DNA of 64,000 nucleotides from Sorangium aterium. Its GTDB lineage: Bacteria > Myxococcota_A > Polyangia > Polyangiales > Polyangiaceae. The notes beneath the pieces were generated by a model, which was given only the letters and a program-made list of their open reading frames with translations, was not told the origin of the DNA and did no database searches. Positions 1-9,600 of the stretch are shown here, piece by piece; positions within the stretch are counted from its first letter, which is position 1; every line of letters starts with the position of its first letter. A program made the translations under genes and the position numbers. Where the stretch lies: positions 1,171,001-1,235,000 of the forward strand of contig NZ_JAQNDK010000005.1 in assembly GCF_028368935.1 (NCBI RefSeq), in the 5' to 3' direction.

Positions 1-1116
1 ATGGAAGGCGAGAGCCTCTTCAACGACGGCACCGCGCTCGTGCTCGTGGTGCTCGCGTCGCAGGTCCTCGTGAGCGGCACCTTCGACGGCGCCGAGTCCT
101 TCCGCGCCCTCGCCCTGGCCATGGCCGGCGGCGCGGCCGTCGGGGGCGCGCTCGGCGCCGTCGGCGCGTCCCTCCTCCGCCGCACGCCGGATCACCTGAC
201 CGCGATCCTCGCCTCCATCGTGCTCGTCTTCGCCACGGCCCTGCTCGCCGAGCGGCTCCACGCCTCGCCGGTCATCGCCGTCGTGGTCCTCGGGGTGATC
301 GTCGGCAAGGCCGCGCGCCGCATCCTCGAGCCCTCGCGCGTGCTCGCGCTCCAGGGCTTCTGGGAGACGAGCGGCTTCTGCCTCAACGTGGTGCTCTTCG
401 AGCTCGTCGGCATGCAGATCCAGGCGGATATGCTCGTGCGCGAGGCGGCGTCCATCGGCCTCGCGCTGATCGCCCTGCATGGGGGCAGGGCGGTGGCCGT
501 CTACGGCTGCTTCGGCGTGCTCCGGGCGCTCACGGGCGAGGTCGTGCCCTTCCGCTGGCAGCACGTGATGCTGGTCGGCAACATCAAGGGCGCGCTGTCG
601 ATGGCGGCGGTCCTCAGCCTCCCGAGCAGCCTGCCCTACCGCGACCGCCTGATCACGATCGTCTTCGGCGTGACCTTCGTCACGCTGGTCGCGCAGGCGC
701 TGCCGTTCGCGCGGCTGCTCAAGGTCCTGGGGGTCGCGATCCCGACGGCGGACAGCGTGCTCGACGCCGCGAAGGCTACGCTCATCGCGGCGCGGCGCGG
801 CCAGTCCGAGCTCGACGATCTGCTCGCGGCGGGCCTCGTGTCCCGCAAGGAGCACGCCGAGCGCCGCGCCTCGTTCCAGCGGCAGGTCATCCAGGCGGAG
901 GTGGCGCTCCAGACGCCGCAGGGCGAGGTGGTCCGCGACCACCTCACCGATCTCGCCCTCCTCTCGGCGCAGAAGGCGGCGGTGCTCGACGCGGCGAGGC
1001 GCGGCCTCATCGCCGCCGACACCGCGCACGCCCACGTGAACCGGATCGACAGGGCCATGGTGGAGCTCCCCGGCGGACACGCCGCGCACCCTCACGAGCA
1101 CGAAGGAGAGAGCTGA
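1..1116 (+). CDS. CPA1-family cation/proton antiporter, 3' part
   Basis: Integral membrane antiporter of the NhaP/NHE (CPA1) type, exchanging Na+ or K+ for H+ at the inner membrane. The window opens inside the gene. The first residues (MEGESLFNDGTALVLV) are the conserved mid-protein motif with the transport Asp, which normally lies well over 100 residues into the protein, so the ATG at base 1 is almost certainly internal. Several hydrophobic segments follow, then GNIKGALSMA, then a soluble His-rich C-terminal tail of about 130 residues ending in HPHEHEGES. The stop is one base before the ATG of the next gene, so the two are very likely co-transcribed. The true start lies upstream and is not visible. 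Cation specificity cannot be told from sequence. Confidence 0.9.
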   Translation: MEGESLFNDGTALVLVVLASQVLVSGTFDGAESFRALALAMAGGAAVGGALGAVGASLLRRTPDHLTAILASIVLVFATALLAERLHASPVIAVVVLGVIVGKAARRILEPSRVLALQGFWETSGFCLNVVLFELVGMQIQADMLVREAASIGLALIALHGGRAVAVYGCFGVLRALTGEVVPFRWQHVMLVGNIKGALSMAAVLSLPSSLPYRDRLITIVFGVTFVTLVAQALPFARLLKVLGVAIPTADSVLDAAKATLIAARRGQSELDDLLAAGLVSRKEHAERRASFQRQVIQAEVALQTPQGEVVRDHLTDLALLSAQKAAVLDAARRGLIAADTAHAHVNRIDRAMVELPGGHAAHPHEHEGES

Positions 1117-1117
1117 C

Positions 1118-1822
1118 ATGCGCGTTCTCATCGCGGGCGCCGGGCGCGCAGGGCTCAGCGTCGCGGTCCACCTCGCGAAGATGGGCCACGACGTGACGAT
1201 CGTCGATCGCGACGAGTCGATCGCGAACAGCGCCTTCGAGCGGCACGGCCTCGTCTCGCTCGTGGGCGACGCGACCGACGCCGGGCTCCTCCAGGAGGCC
1301 GAGGTGGCGCGCGCCGACGTGGTGGTGGCGATGCTTCGCCGCGACGCCGACAACCTCGCCGTGGCGCTCCTCGCGCAGGCCGCGGGGGCCAAGCGCGTGA
1401 TGGTGCGCATGCGAGACCCCGCCTACCGGAGCGTGTACGTCCGCGCGGGCGTCGACCGGATCCTCTCCGAGATCGACGTCTTCATCGGCGCGATGGCCAC
1501 CGCGATCGAGCACTCTGGCGTCCGCCACGCGATGGTGCTCGGCACCGGCGAGTCGGTCGCGTTCGAGCTCGACATCCCGGTCGACTCGGTGGTCGCGGGC
1601 CGCACGGTGAGCACCATCGCGGGCAGCGCGAGCTTCCCTTCGTCGTGCGTCTTCGCCGGCGTCTACCGCCCGGATGGCCGCGTCGAGGCGCCGCGCGGCT
1701 CCTCCGTCGTCGCGGGGGGCGCCACGGTGCTCCTCGTGGCCGCGCGCGACGAGCTCGCCGAGGTCATCGCGTTCTTCCTCCAGCGCGAGCCCGCGGGCGG
1801 CGGGGTCCAGGAGCGCCGCTGA
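1118..1822 (+). CDS. TrkA/RCK-type NAD-binding ion-transport regulator
   Basis: Cytoplasmic regulatory subunit of 234 aa. The N terminus is a Rossmann fold with the dinucleotide motif GAGRAGLSVAVH, followed by an acidic strand end (TIVDRDES) and the TrkA-N pattern VARADVVVAMLRRDADN. The C-terminal 80 residues have TrkA-C character (ELDIPVDSVVAGRTVS). Such proteins sense NAD(H) or nucleotides and gate K+ or cation transporters. The ATG lies one base after the antiporter stop, with the purine-rich GAAGGAGAG just upstream as ribosome binding site. The pairing suggests that it gates the antiporter rather than a Trk channel; this is inferred from context. No Trk/Ktr membrane subunit is in the window. 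Confidence 0.85.
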   Translation: MRVLIAGAGRAGLSVAVHLAKMGHDVTIVDRDESIANSAFERHGLVSLVGDATDAGLLQEAEVARADVVVAMLRRDADNLAVALLAQAAGAKRVMVRMRDPAYRSVYVRAGVDRILSEIDVFIGAMATAIEHSGVRHAMVLGTGESVAFELDIPVDSVVAGRTVSTIAGSASFPSSCVFAGVYRPDGRVEAPRGSSVVAGGATVLLVAARDELAEVIAFFLQREPAGGGVQERR

Positions 1823-1839
1823 CGCGGGGCAGGTGTTCT

Positions 1840-3165
1840 ATGACGAGGTGCGCGGGGACCACGGGCTCATGGGCACGGCTTGCGGCGGCGCTGGCCGCCC
1901 TCTCCGCCTGCGGCGGCGATGACGCCGGGGCCGCTGCAGGAGGCGGCGTCCAGGCCGCCGTCTCGTACTACCGGGACGTCAAACCCATCTTCGACGCGCG
2001 GTGCGCGGGGTGCCACAGCGACGGCGGCGTCGCGCCGTTCTCGCTCGAGCGCCACGAGACCGCGGCGTCCTGGGCCGCGTCGATCAAGCGGGCCGTCGTC
2101 GAGCGCACGATGCCCCCCTGGCCGGCCGACAACGCCTGCGCCGAGTACGTGGGCGACCGCTCCCTGTCCGAGCAGCAGATCCAGACCATCGCGGCGTGGG
2201 TCGACGGCGGCGCGGCCCTGGGCGACCCGGCGGACGAGGGCCCGCCGATCGAGCCGCCGGCGAGCGGCGCGCTCGCGCGGGTGGACCGGACGCTCGAGAT
2301 GCCGGTCGAGTACACCCCGCAGACGGGGCCCGACGAGTACCGCTGCTTCGTGATCGACTGGCCGGAGGAGGCCACGCGTTACGTCACCGGCTTCGGGATC
2401 AGGCCCGGCGAGCAGCGCGTCGTCCACCACGTGATCGCCTTCATCGCGGCGCCGGACCAGCTCGCCGAGCTCGACGCCCTCGACGCGTCCGACCCGGGCC
2501 CGGGATATCCCTGCTACGGCGGCCCTGGGCTCAAGCCGCGCTGGCTCGGCGGCTGGGTGCCCGGCGGCGGGAGCATGATCTTCCCGCCGGGGGCGGGCAC
2601 TCGGATCGAGCCTGGCTCCAGGCTGATCCTGCAGGTTCACTACAACACGCTGACGGCGGGCAAGCTGCCGGATCGCACCGCGATCGACGTGACGCTGGAG
2701 AGCTCCGTCGAGCGGGAGGGCACGATGCAGCCGTGGGCGAACCCGGCCTGGCTCAGCGGCGACTCCATGATGATCCCTGCCCTGGAGAGCGACGTCGTCC
2801 ATCGCTGGGGGGCCGATCCCTCCCGGGCGCTCGCGGACAACGCGCCGATCGAGATCCACTGGGTGGGCCTCCACATGCATACGCTCGGCACGCGCGCGCG
2901 CCTCGAGATCGAGCGCGCCGGCGGCGGCTCGGAGTGTGTGCTCGACATCCCGCGCTGGGACTTCCACTGGCAGGGAAACTACAAGCTCGCCGAGCCCAAG
3001 GTGCTCGAGCCGGGCGACAAGCTGTCGATCGAGTGCCACTGGGACAACACGCCCGAGAAGCAGCCGATCATCGACGGACAGCCGCGGGTCCCCAGGGATG
3101 TCGTCTGGGGAGAGGGCACGACCGACGAGATGTGCCTCGGCACGTTCTACATGACCGGGCGCTGA
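1840..3165 (+). CDS. Cytochrome c / copper monooxygenase-like lipoprotein
   Basis: Predicted exported lipoprotein of 441 aa. The signal peptide ends in a lipobox (ALSAC, Cys about 24). A c-type heme site CAGCH follows at about 55-59, with the FDARC context typical of planctomycete and myxobacterial cytochrome modules and a downstream MPPW that could supply the distal ligand. The C-terminal two thirds resembles the copper type II ascorbate-dependent monooxygenase fold: VHHVIAF, LQVHYN and LHMHTLG give candidate copper ligands. ATG 1840 was chosen because it begins the signal peptide; the longer open frame upstream overlaps the previous gene and reads as noncoding Arg-rich sequence. Redox role at the envelope is inferred; the substrate is unknown. 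Confidence 0.8.
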   Translation: MTRCAGTTGSWARLAAALAALSACGGDDAGAAAGGGVQAAVSYYRDVKPIFDARCAGCHSDGGVAPFSLERHETAASWAASIKRAVVERTMPPWPADNACAEYVGDRSLSEQQIQTIAAWVDGGAALGDPADEGPPIEPPASGALARVDRTLEMPVEYTPQTGPDEYRCFVIDWPEEATRYVTGFGIRPGEQRVVHHVIAFIAAPDQLAELDALDASDPGPGYPCYGGPGLKPRWLGGWVPGGGSMIFPPGAGTRIEPGSRLILQVHYNTLTAGKLPDRTAIDVTLESSVEREGTMQPWANPAWLSGDSMMIPALESDVVHRWGADPSRALADNAPIEIHWVGLHMHTLGTRARLEIERAGGGSECVLDIPRWDFHWQGNYKLAEPKVLEPGDKLSIECHWDNTPEKQPIIDGQPRVPRDVVWGEGTTDEMCLGTFYMTGR

Positions 3166-3247
3166 GCGCCGGCTTCTCTGAAGCGATCTTCGGTGTCTGC
3201 GGCGTGCCTGCGTATAGGATGCAAGACCCACCGTCGGATCCTCGTCC

Positions 3248-4237
3248 GTGAGCATCGCGAACCAGACCCCCTTCGCCGTCCAGCCCGTGCCGCTCCTCGA
3301 TCGCGAGGGCAACGATGTCCTGGTCGCCATCGTCAAGGGCACGTTCGTCCTCGATCGGAGCGGGGGCTCGAGGCTCGCCGACGATCCCGCGCCGGTCCGT
3401 GTCGCCGACGAGCCCTGGGAGCCCGAGAGTCCGCGGAGCAGCCTCCGCTTCCCGTCGGATCTCGGCGTCGCCAAGCTGGGCACGGACGTGGTGGTGACCG
3501 GCGACGCGGTCGCCCCCGAGAAGGTGAGGGTGCTCGACGTCGCGGTGCGGGTCAGGCAGCGGCTGACGCCCCTGCGCGTCCACGGGCAGCGCTTCTTCTT
3601 CAAGGGCGTCCTCGGCGTCGGGATCGGGCCTGCTGCGCCGTTCGAGCGCGTGCCGATCGTCTACGAGCGGGCGTATGGCGGCATGTCGGAGGATCTCTCG
3701 GTGGTCGATCTCCGGAACCCGGCCGGCGTCGGCGCGGCGAGGAGCGCGGCGGACCTCGTGGACACGAGGGCTCCGCAGATCGAGCACCCGGAGCGGCCCC
3801 ACGCGTCCGCGTCGGATCGCCATGCGCCGGTGGGCTTCGGCGCGATCATGATGCACTGGTCGCCGCGCCTCGAGCACGCTGGCACGTTCGACGAGCGGTG
3901 GAAGGCGACGCGGATGCCGCTCCCTCCTGAAGATCAGGACATCCGCTTCGGCAACGTCGCCCACCCTTCGCTCCAGTTCGAGGAGCACCTCGTGCCCGGG
4001 GATCCGGTGGGCATCGCCGGCATGTCGCTCGAGCCGGTCGTCTTCGCGCTGCCGGGGTTTCCGGTGGTGGCGAGCGCGCGTTACGACACGGGCGAGCGCG
4101 TGGTCGTGCGGCCGCCGATCGACACTGTGCTGATCCTGCCCGAGGCGCGGCGGGTGGAGCTCGTGGCGCGCGCCGTCTTCCCGATAGGCCGCGGCCGGCG
4201 GGTGCTGCGCGAGGTCGTGGTGCGCGGCGATGGGTGA
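3248..4237 (+). CDS. DUF2169 family protein (T6SS effector-associated)
   Basis: Cytoplasmic protein of 329 aa. The N terminus (SIANQTPFAVQPVPLLDREG, then VAIVKGTFVLD) matches the DUF2169 pattern. Members sit beside vgrG, PAAR and effector genes in T6SS clusters and are thought to help load effectors. A GTG start at 3248 follows a gap of 82 bases from the previous gene. It overlaps the next gene by 8 bases, so the two are translationally coupled. Later motifs such as FERVPIVYERAYGG and RNPAGVG are also family-like. It opens the effector island that runs to 20557. Molecular activity is not known for the family. Confidence 0.85.
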   Translation: MSIANQTPFAVQPVPLLDREGNDVLVAIVKGTFVLDRSGGSRLADDPAPVRVADEPWEPESPRSSLRFPSDLGVAKLGTDVVVTGDAVAPEKVRVLDVAVRVRQRLTPLRVHGQRFFFKGVLGVGIGPAAPFERVPIVYERAYGGMSEDLSVVDLRNPAGVGAARSAADLVDTRAPQIEHPERPHASASDRHAPVGFGAIMMHWSPRLEHAGTFDERWKATRMPLPPEDQDIRFGNVAHPSLQFEEHLVPGDPVGIAGMSLEPVVFALPGFPVVASARYDTGERVVVRPPIDTVLILPEARRVELVARAVFPIGRGRRVLREVVVRGDG

Positions 4238-5498
4238 CGCGGCGGGCGGCTCCGGAGGGCCTGTGGACCCCGAGATCGCGGGCGTGCCGCTCTCTGCCTA
4301 TGCGGCGGTGCTGGCGTACACGGCCGAGGGCGTCTCGCTCGAGGCGAGCCTGGAGCACGCCGCGATCGCCGCCGGAGCCTGGCCGTCGGCGGAGGAGGCC
4401 TGGTCCGCGCGCCTCGCCGAGAGCGCGATGGGGGACGGGGCGCTGATCGCGGCGTGCGACGAGCACCGCCTCGCGGCGCAGGCGCACGTGGAGCGCAAGG
4501 TGCCTCCGCTCGACACGGACCTGCGCGCCTGGCTCGATTTCTTCCGCGCGTTCACGGCGTCGGAGGACCCGCTCGGTTTCCTCGATGCGCGCGGGCTGGG
4601 CGAGGGCGACGTGTTCCGGCTGCTGGGCGCCTGGCAGGAGCGGATCGTGGCGGAGGGGGGCGTGCGCGCCGAGGCGACGGCGATCCTCGCCGCAGCGCCC
4701 GGGCCGGCGCCGGAGGTGCGGCCTGAGGCGCCGGCGCTGAGGGCGGCGACGCGGAGGCCGCGTGGCGGCGCGGCGGCGGCCGTGAAGAAGGCGCGGGCCG
4801 TGGTGGCGGTGCGGGGCGAGACGGCGGATTTGCCGCGGGATTTATCGAAGCTGATCTTGCCGTTCGTGAAGCAGCCGGGGGGCGCGGAGAGGGTGGAGCC
4901 GCCTGCGCCGGCACCGGCGGCGAGGCCCGCGCTTTTGCCGTCGCTGGCCGCGCCGGAGCTCCCGAAGCCGGTGCTCGCGCCGAAGGAGATCGCCGAGACG
5001 GCGCCGGTGTTCCCGGCGCCGAGCCGGCCGGCGCTGCCGTTTGGGTCGCGCGTGGGCGAGCGGGACGCGCCGCGCTCCGGGTTGCCGGCTACGGGGCTGC
5101 CACCGTTGCGTGAAGGGGCGTTGGAGGAGTCGATTGCCGGGACGCCCGGCGTCGGGACGGCGCCTGTGATGTTCGAGGCCGCGAAGCCGGCGCTCCCGTT
5201 CGCCCCGTCGCCCGGGGCGCCGTCGTCGGGCGCCGCGCCGTCGTCGGGCGGCAGCGCGCGCTCGCCGGCGGCCGATGGTCCCCGGCTCTCGCTGGAAGAC
5301 TACGCTGCGATGCTCGCGGAGATCGCGGCGAGCCCCGCGACGGCGACGGAGGCTATCGCGCGCTACGGGCTCACCCGCGAGGCGAAGGGCGCCGAGGACG
5401 CGGCGTGGCAGGCGAGGTTCGCGGCGGAGCCGGGGCTGCGGATGAAGTGGATGCGGGAGCTGGTCGCGGCGGGAGAGCGGGTTCGCGCGAAGCGGTGA
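4230..5498 (+). CDS. T6SS-associated protein with duplicated helical module
   Basis: Protein of 422 aa coupled to the DUF2169 gene by an 8-base overlap. It has three parts. A helical N-terminal module spans about residues 10-80 (LSAYAAVLAYTAEG, then EEAWSARLAES). A long Pro/Ala-rich linker, likely disordered, spans roughly 150-345. A C-terminal module at about 350-420 (LEDYAAMLAEIAA, then DAAWQARFAAE) looks like a second copy of the first. The two ends align by eye around the Y-AA-LA core and the AW-AR-A-E motif. No catalytic motif or signal peptide is seen. By context it may be an adaptor acting with the DUF2169 protein; this is inference. A BLAST name would probably be hypothetical protein. 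Confidence 0.7.
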   Translation: MGDAAGGSGGPVDPEIAGVPLSAYAAVLAYTAEGVSLEASLEHAAIAAGAWPSAEEAWSARLAESAMGDGALIAACDEHRLAAQAHVERKVPPLDTDLRAWLDFFRAFTASEDPLGFLDARGLGEGDVFRLLGAWQERIVAEGGVRAEATAILAAAPGPAPEVRPEAPALRAATRRPRGGAAAAVKKARAVVAVRGETADLPRDLSKLILPFVKQPGGAERVEPPAPAPAARPALLPSLAAPELPKPVLAPKEIAETAPVFPAPSRPALPFGSRVGERDAPRSGLPATGLPPLREGALEESIAGTPGVGTAPVMFEAAKPALPFAPSPGAPSSGAAPSSGGSARSPAADGPRLSLEDYAAMLAEIAASPATATEAIARYGLTREAKGAEDAAWQARFAAEPGLRMKWMRELVAAGERVRAKR

Positions 5499-5529
5499 GG
5501 GAGCGCGAAGGGGAAGGAGTGAGGCAGGC

Positions 5530-6534
5530 ATGTTTACGGCCATCGCATCATCCCGGCAGCCCATCCGGCTGCACCAGCTCCAGGGAACGATCATCGCGTC
5601 CACGGGCCCCTACATCGCGAAGGCCCAGGGCGGGCAGCTCCTCGAGCAGCGGAAGACGGAGGCTGTGGCCGCACCGGATGATCAGGGGGTGTTCTCGCCC
5701 CCTCTCGACCTGAAAGATATTCGTACCATCGACGGACGGTGGCCAGACTGCGCCTGGATCTCGGCTCAAGTGGGGTGGGCGTTCTCGGGCAGAACGCCTT
5801 ATCCGAGGGAAGGGATGCTCCGCTGGGACGAGGGGCGTGGGCAATGGGTCGAGCAGCCGGGCATCGCGTGGGCCCGTGGTTGGGCGGACGGGGTGCTTGC
5901 CGTGGCCGTCGACGGCAAGCTCAGATGGGTAGATGGCTCGGACAGACCCATCCCACTTCTGTTCGTCGAGCGCCCCGTTCCGGATTTCTTGAGTTTGTCG
6001 TCCTATAAGGTAACGAAGGACGGCGACATTCTCTTCGAGATCCAGCGGTCCCCACACTTTGCGCCTGGATGGTGGTTGTTCCCGCGAGGGGGAAGCGAAG
6101 GGGAGAGGCTCGACTTCCAGTCGCTCCCCGAGTTGGCCGGGTCGAGCATCTTTGTGAACTTCGGTCCTTCTCCCTATGATTGGATCGCCCAAGGGAGATT
6201 GGCGTCCGAGGAGCCCTTTGGTGCTTACCACCTTGATGGAAGATGGCACATGCTTCCGCAAATGCCATTGAGTAGCAAATGGGTCCAGCGCGAGCTGGTG
6301 GTCTCGCCCCTGGGCGGATTTTATATGGTTTCGTTCGAGCGCTTCGGCTCATTGTCTATTTGTCGGCTGGTGGGAGGGCAGGTCTGGGAGCCCATTCCGA
6401 TTTTCTTCTATCCGAACCGGTGCTTTCCATCTGACTATCAGCTCCGCATCGACGAGGAGGGCGATCTGTGGCTCGCTATTGACTTCGGAGATCTGAAGCA
6501 GAATGATGTCGTTCTCTATCATGCGCGCGGCTGA
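5530..6534 (+). CDS. Unrecognised beta-rich protein beside RHS toxin
   Basis: Protein of 334 aa that I do not recognise. It has no signal peptide or membrane segment. It is rich in Trp/Gly/aromatic strand motifs spaced about 40-50 residues apart (MLRWDEGRGQWVEQ, LAVAVDGKLRWVDG, AYHLDGRWHMLPQ, ELVVSPLGGFYMVS), which suggests a beta-propeller-like fold. Base composition is visibly less GC-rich than the genes around it, especially after 6000, which hints at separate acquisition. It is convergent with the RHS gene, whose toxin tail ends 80 bases away. A toxin-neutralising or accessory role is possible but unsupported by orientation, since cognate immunity genes usually follow the toxin on the same strand. 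Confidence 0.6.
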   Translation: MFTAIASSRQPIRLHQLQGTIIASTGPYIAKAQGGQLLEQRKTEAVAAPDDQGVFSPPLDLKDIRTIDGRWPDCAWISAQVGWAFSGRTPYPREGMLRWDEGRGQWVEQPGIAWARGWADGVLAVAVDGKLRWVDGSDRPIPLLFVERPVPDFLSLSSYKVTKDGDILFEIQRSPHFAPGWWLFPRGGSEGERLDFQSLPELAGSSIFVNFGPSPYDWIAQGRLASEEPFGAYHLDGRWHMLPQMPLSSKWVQRELVVSPLGGFYMVSFERFGSLSICRLVGGQVWEPIPIFFYPNRCFPSDYQLRIDEEGDLWLAIDFGDLKQNDVVLYHARG

Positions 6535-6587
6535 GTAACGCATGCCGCTGACTGGATGCCGATCGCGAGGTCGGTGCGTGAGACTCG

Positions 6588-6610
6588 GTGGAGCGTCGGT
6601 GCTGCTCCAC
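6588..6610. terminator. Candidate bidirectional hairpin
   Basis: A perfect 7-bp inverted repeat (GTGGAGC / GCTCCAC) with a 9-base loop lies in the 80-base gap between two convergent genes. No T tract follows, so Rho-independent activity is doubtful. Confidence 0.25.
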
Positions 6611-6614
6611 GGGT

Positions 6615-9600
6615 TCACCGGAAGGGCAGCGGATCTTTCGGCGGAGACACGTTGAGAGGCTGCGTCTTGGTCAGCGCCGTGTGCTGGTCATAGACATTGT
6701 GGCTCTCCTGGTGCGGGTTGCCATTCCTGAACCAGTTCCACTGACCGGGGCGCGTCGGATCGGGCTTGGCATCGGCCAACTCTTGGGGCGTAGGTGCCCA
6801 GGTCACGCTGTTCCCAATGCCGATGGGAGGTGCAATGTGTTGGCCGATCCCCCAGACGAGATCGTTCGGGCCGCAGACGTTGCGGTTGGGGAAGGCGCCG
6901 GAGACCTGCTGGGCTACGCCGTTCGGCATGCGGCCCGTGTTGCATGAATTCAGGGTGATGAGCAGCGCTCCGTTGTAGTTTCCGGCAGCTTGAATCATCT
7001 GAATGAGCTGGTCTGGTGTATGTGTCGTGCTCATCCCGTTCACGTCTGACGACGCGACATGGTGGGGTTCCCCATGGATCACGATGCGATAATTCGCAGG
7101 ATTTGGCGCGATGCGTCCTATGGCATAACGGACGGCACTGTCGTGCAGCGGGTTGCCGATAACGAGACAGGAAAGGCCTAACGGGTCCGCGTGAGTGGTG
7201 GGGCTGCCGTCAAAGGCGAACAGGTTGCGGCCACCGAACAATTCCAGCGGATCCGGGCTCAAGAAGCGCGCCGTCTTCGGATCGAAGTAGCGGTAGCGGA
7301 CGTAGCAGAGCTCCGTTTCCTCGTCGTGATACTGTCCGAGCAGCCGGAAGGGGGACGCCACGGGCGGGCCTCCCGCAGGACGTACGGTCTCGACGGTGCG
7401 GCCGAAGGCCGAGTGACGTGCTGACCACGCAACCTCACCCTGCGGGCCAATGAGCTCGGTCGGGGTGCCAAGGTGGTCGGTGATCACCGCATAGATCTTC
7501 GTGCCGTCCTGCTGGAGGAGCGGGCTCATCGTCCCTGGCTCGTGTACGAAGATGCGCACACCGCGCTCCGAGTCGAGCTCGGCGGCTAGGCACAGGCCGT
7601 CCCACAGGTACTCGACCACGCGGGGCATCGGCGCCTCTACCGACTCGAGCGCGTTCGGGGCGGAGGGCGGGACGATCTCTTTCCTGATCCGTCGGCTGAA
7701 GGCATCGTAGGCGAAGAGGACGCGCGTGCCGTCGGGGCGACGGACCTCGCGGAGCTGGCCGCGACAGTCCCAGAGGTACTCGGTCTCCCCGTCGGACCGT
7801 GTCTCGCGCGTGCGTCGGTTCGCGTTATCGTAGGTATACGAGGCCTCCTCGGTGCGGAGCAAAAGGCCGCCCGGCGCCGTCTTCCAAGACGAGCCCGCGG
7901 GCTTCAACGATCCCCCCGCGTCGTAGGCAAAGGACTCGTGCCCTTTCGAGCTGCTCGCCTCGAGCAACATCCCGAGTCTGTCGTAGTGGTAGTGGGTGAC
8001 GCCCCAGCGCAGGTCGTTGCGCTCGACGAGCGCGCCGGAGGCATCGTGGGTGTAGAGACGATCCACGAGCGTGCGTCCGGCGGCACCGACCCAGTCGCGC
8101 GTCGGGCGCGCCATCGGGTCGACCTCGCGTCGCGCCTCCACGCCTGCGCTCGAGAAGACCTTGCGGATCATCGAGCCAGCGAGATTGCGGTGAATCTCCA
8201 CGCGGTAGCCGTCGTGATCGAGAGAGGAGACGTTGCCCTCTTCGTCGTAGGCATAACGGGTCACGTGCCCGGTCGGGAGGTGGCGTGCAATGCAACGATT
8301 CTGGGCATCGTACGCGTAGCGGATGGTCCGTCCGTTTTGTGTCTCGGCCACCACACGGCCGAGCGGATCGCGCTCGACCCGCACGCGCACCTCCCCGGCT
8401 GGATCCTCGACGGTGTGCTCGACAACGAGCTCCTCGGGCGTCTCGATCCTCACGGCTCCGTGCGGCGTCTCCTCGGCAACGATCGCCCCCGCCCCGTCGT
8501 GGCGGAGTGCGCGGAAGGTGCCGTCGGGGTTTTCCACACGTGCCAGGCCGCCGTTCTTGCCGTGGCGCGCGCGACAGACGCGGCCGTCATACGACCGGTA
8601 CTCGCGGAGGTTGCCTGCGCGGTCGTACCGGAGATCGAAGGTCTCCCCCTTCGGGTTCTTCACCTGCTGCAGGCGCTCGTTGAGATCGAACGACAAGGAC
8701 CAGATCGCCCCGTCGGGTTGAGTCACCTCGATCGGGGATTTCAGGCCGGCGTAGCGAAACGTCTCGACGCGCCCGAGAGCGTCCATGCGGCGAGTGAGGC
8801 GGCCGAGCGCATCGTGCTCGAAGCGCACCGAGGTTCCATCGGGCATGTGAAGCGCGACCGGCCGGCCGAGCGCGTCGAGGTCGCGGCGCGTCACCCTGCC
8901 AAGAGGATCGGTATAGACGACTGGCCTTCCGAGCGCGTCGTGGCGCCACCGGCGGACCGCTCCACGGGGCGTGTGCTCCTCGATTGCGTTGTGCTGCTCG
9001 TCGTAGATGAACGCCCCGCGAAGCCCGTCCGGTCCGTGCACCGCGGCGAGGCGTCCTTGCTCGTCGTACGTCAGCTTGAGGAATGCGCCGGACGCATATT
9101 TCACCGAGGTGAGCTGGTTCCGAGAGTCGTAGCCATACTCGGTGGTCAGGCCGTCAGCGCGGCGTCGTACCAGGAGATCCTCCGAGTACTCGAGTTCGAT
9201 CGTGCGGCCGAGAGGATCAGTGATGCGGGTGATGTTCCCCCGCCCGTCGCGGGTGAATGTCAGGGGGTCGCCCGCAGCGTTCTTTGTCTTGAGGAGCAGG
9301 CCGTCGGCGTCGAACTCGAGATCGCGTACAGCGAGGCCGTCGGTCGTGGCCTCGCGTATCACCGAGCCATCCTTGGGCCGCCACGTGAAGACGCGGGGCT
9401 CCGGGTTACCGGTGAGGTGAGTGATCCCCTGTTGGAGATCATAGGTGAGATCGCCGGCGTGGAGATCGCCGTCTCCCCAGGAGCGGATGCAGCGGCCGGA
9501 CTCGGGATCGTAAAGGTAGTGGAACGATAGGCCGGTCGGCAGCGTCTTGCGATTGAGGCGACGCTGGTCGTCGTAGCCGTACGTTTCCGCGTGACCGAGC

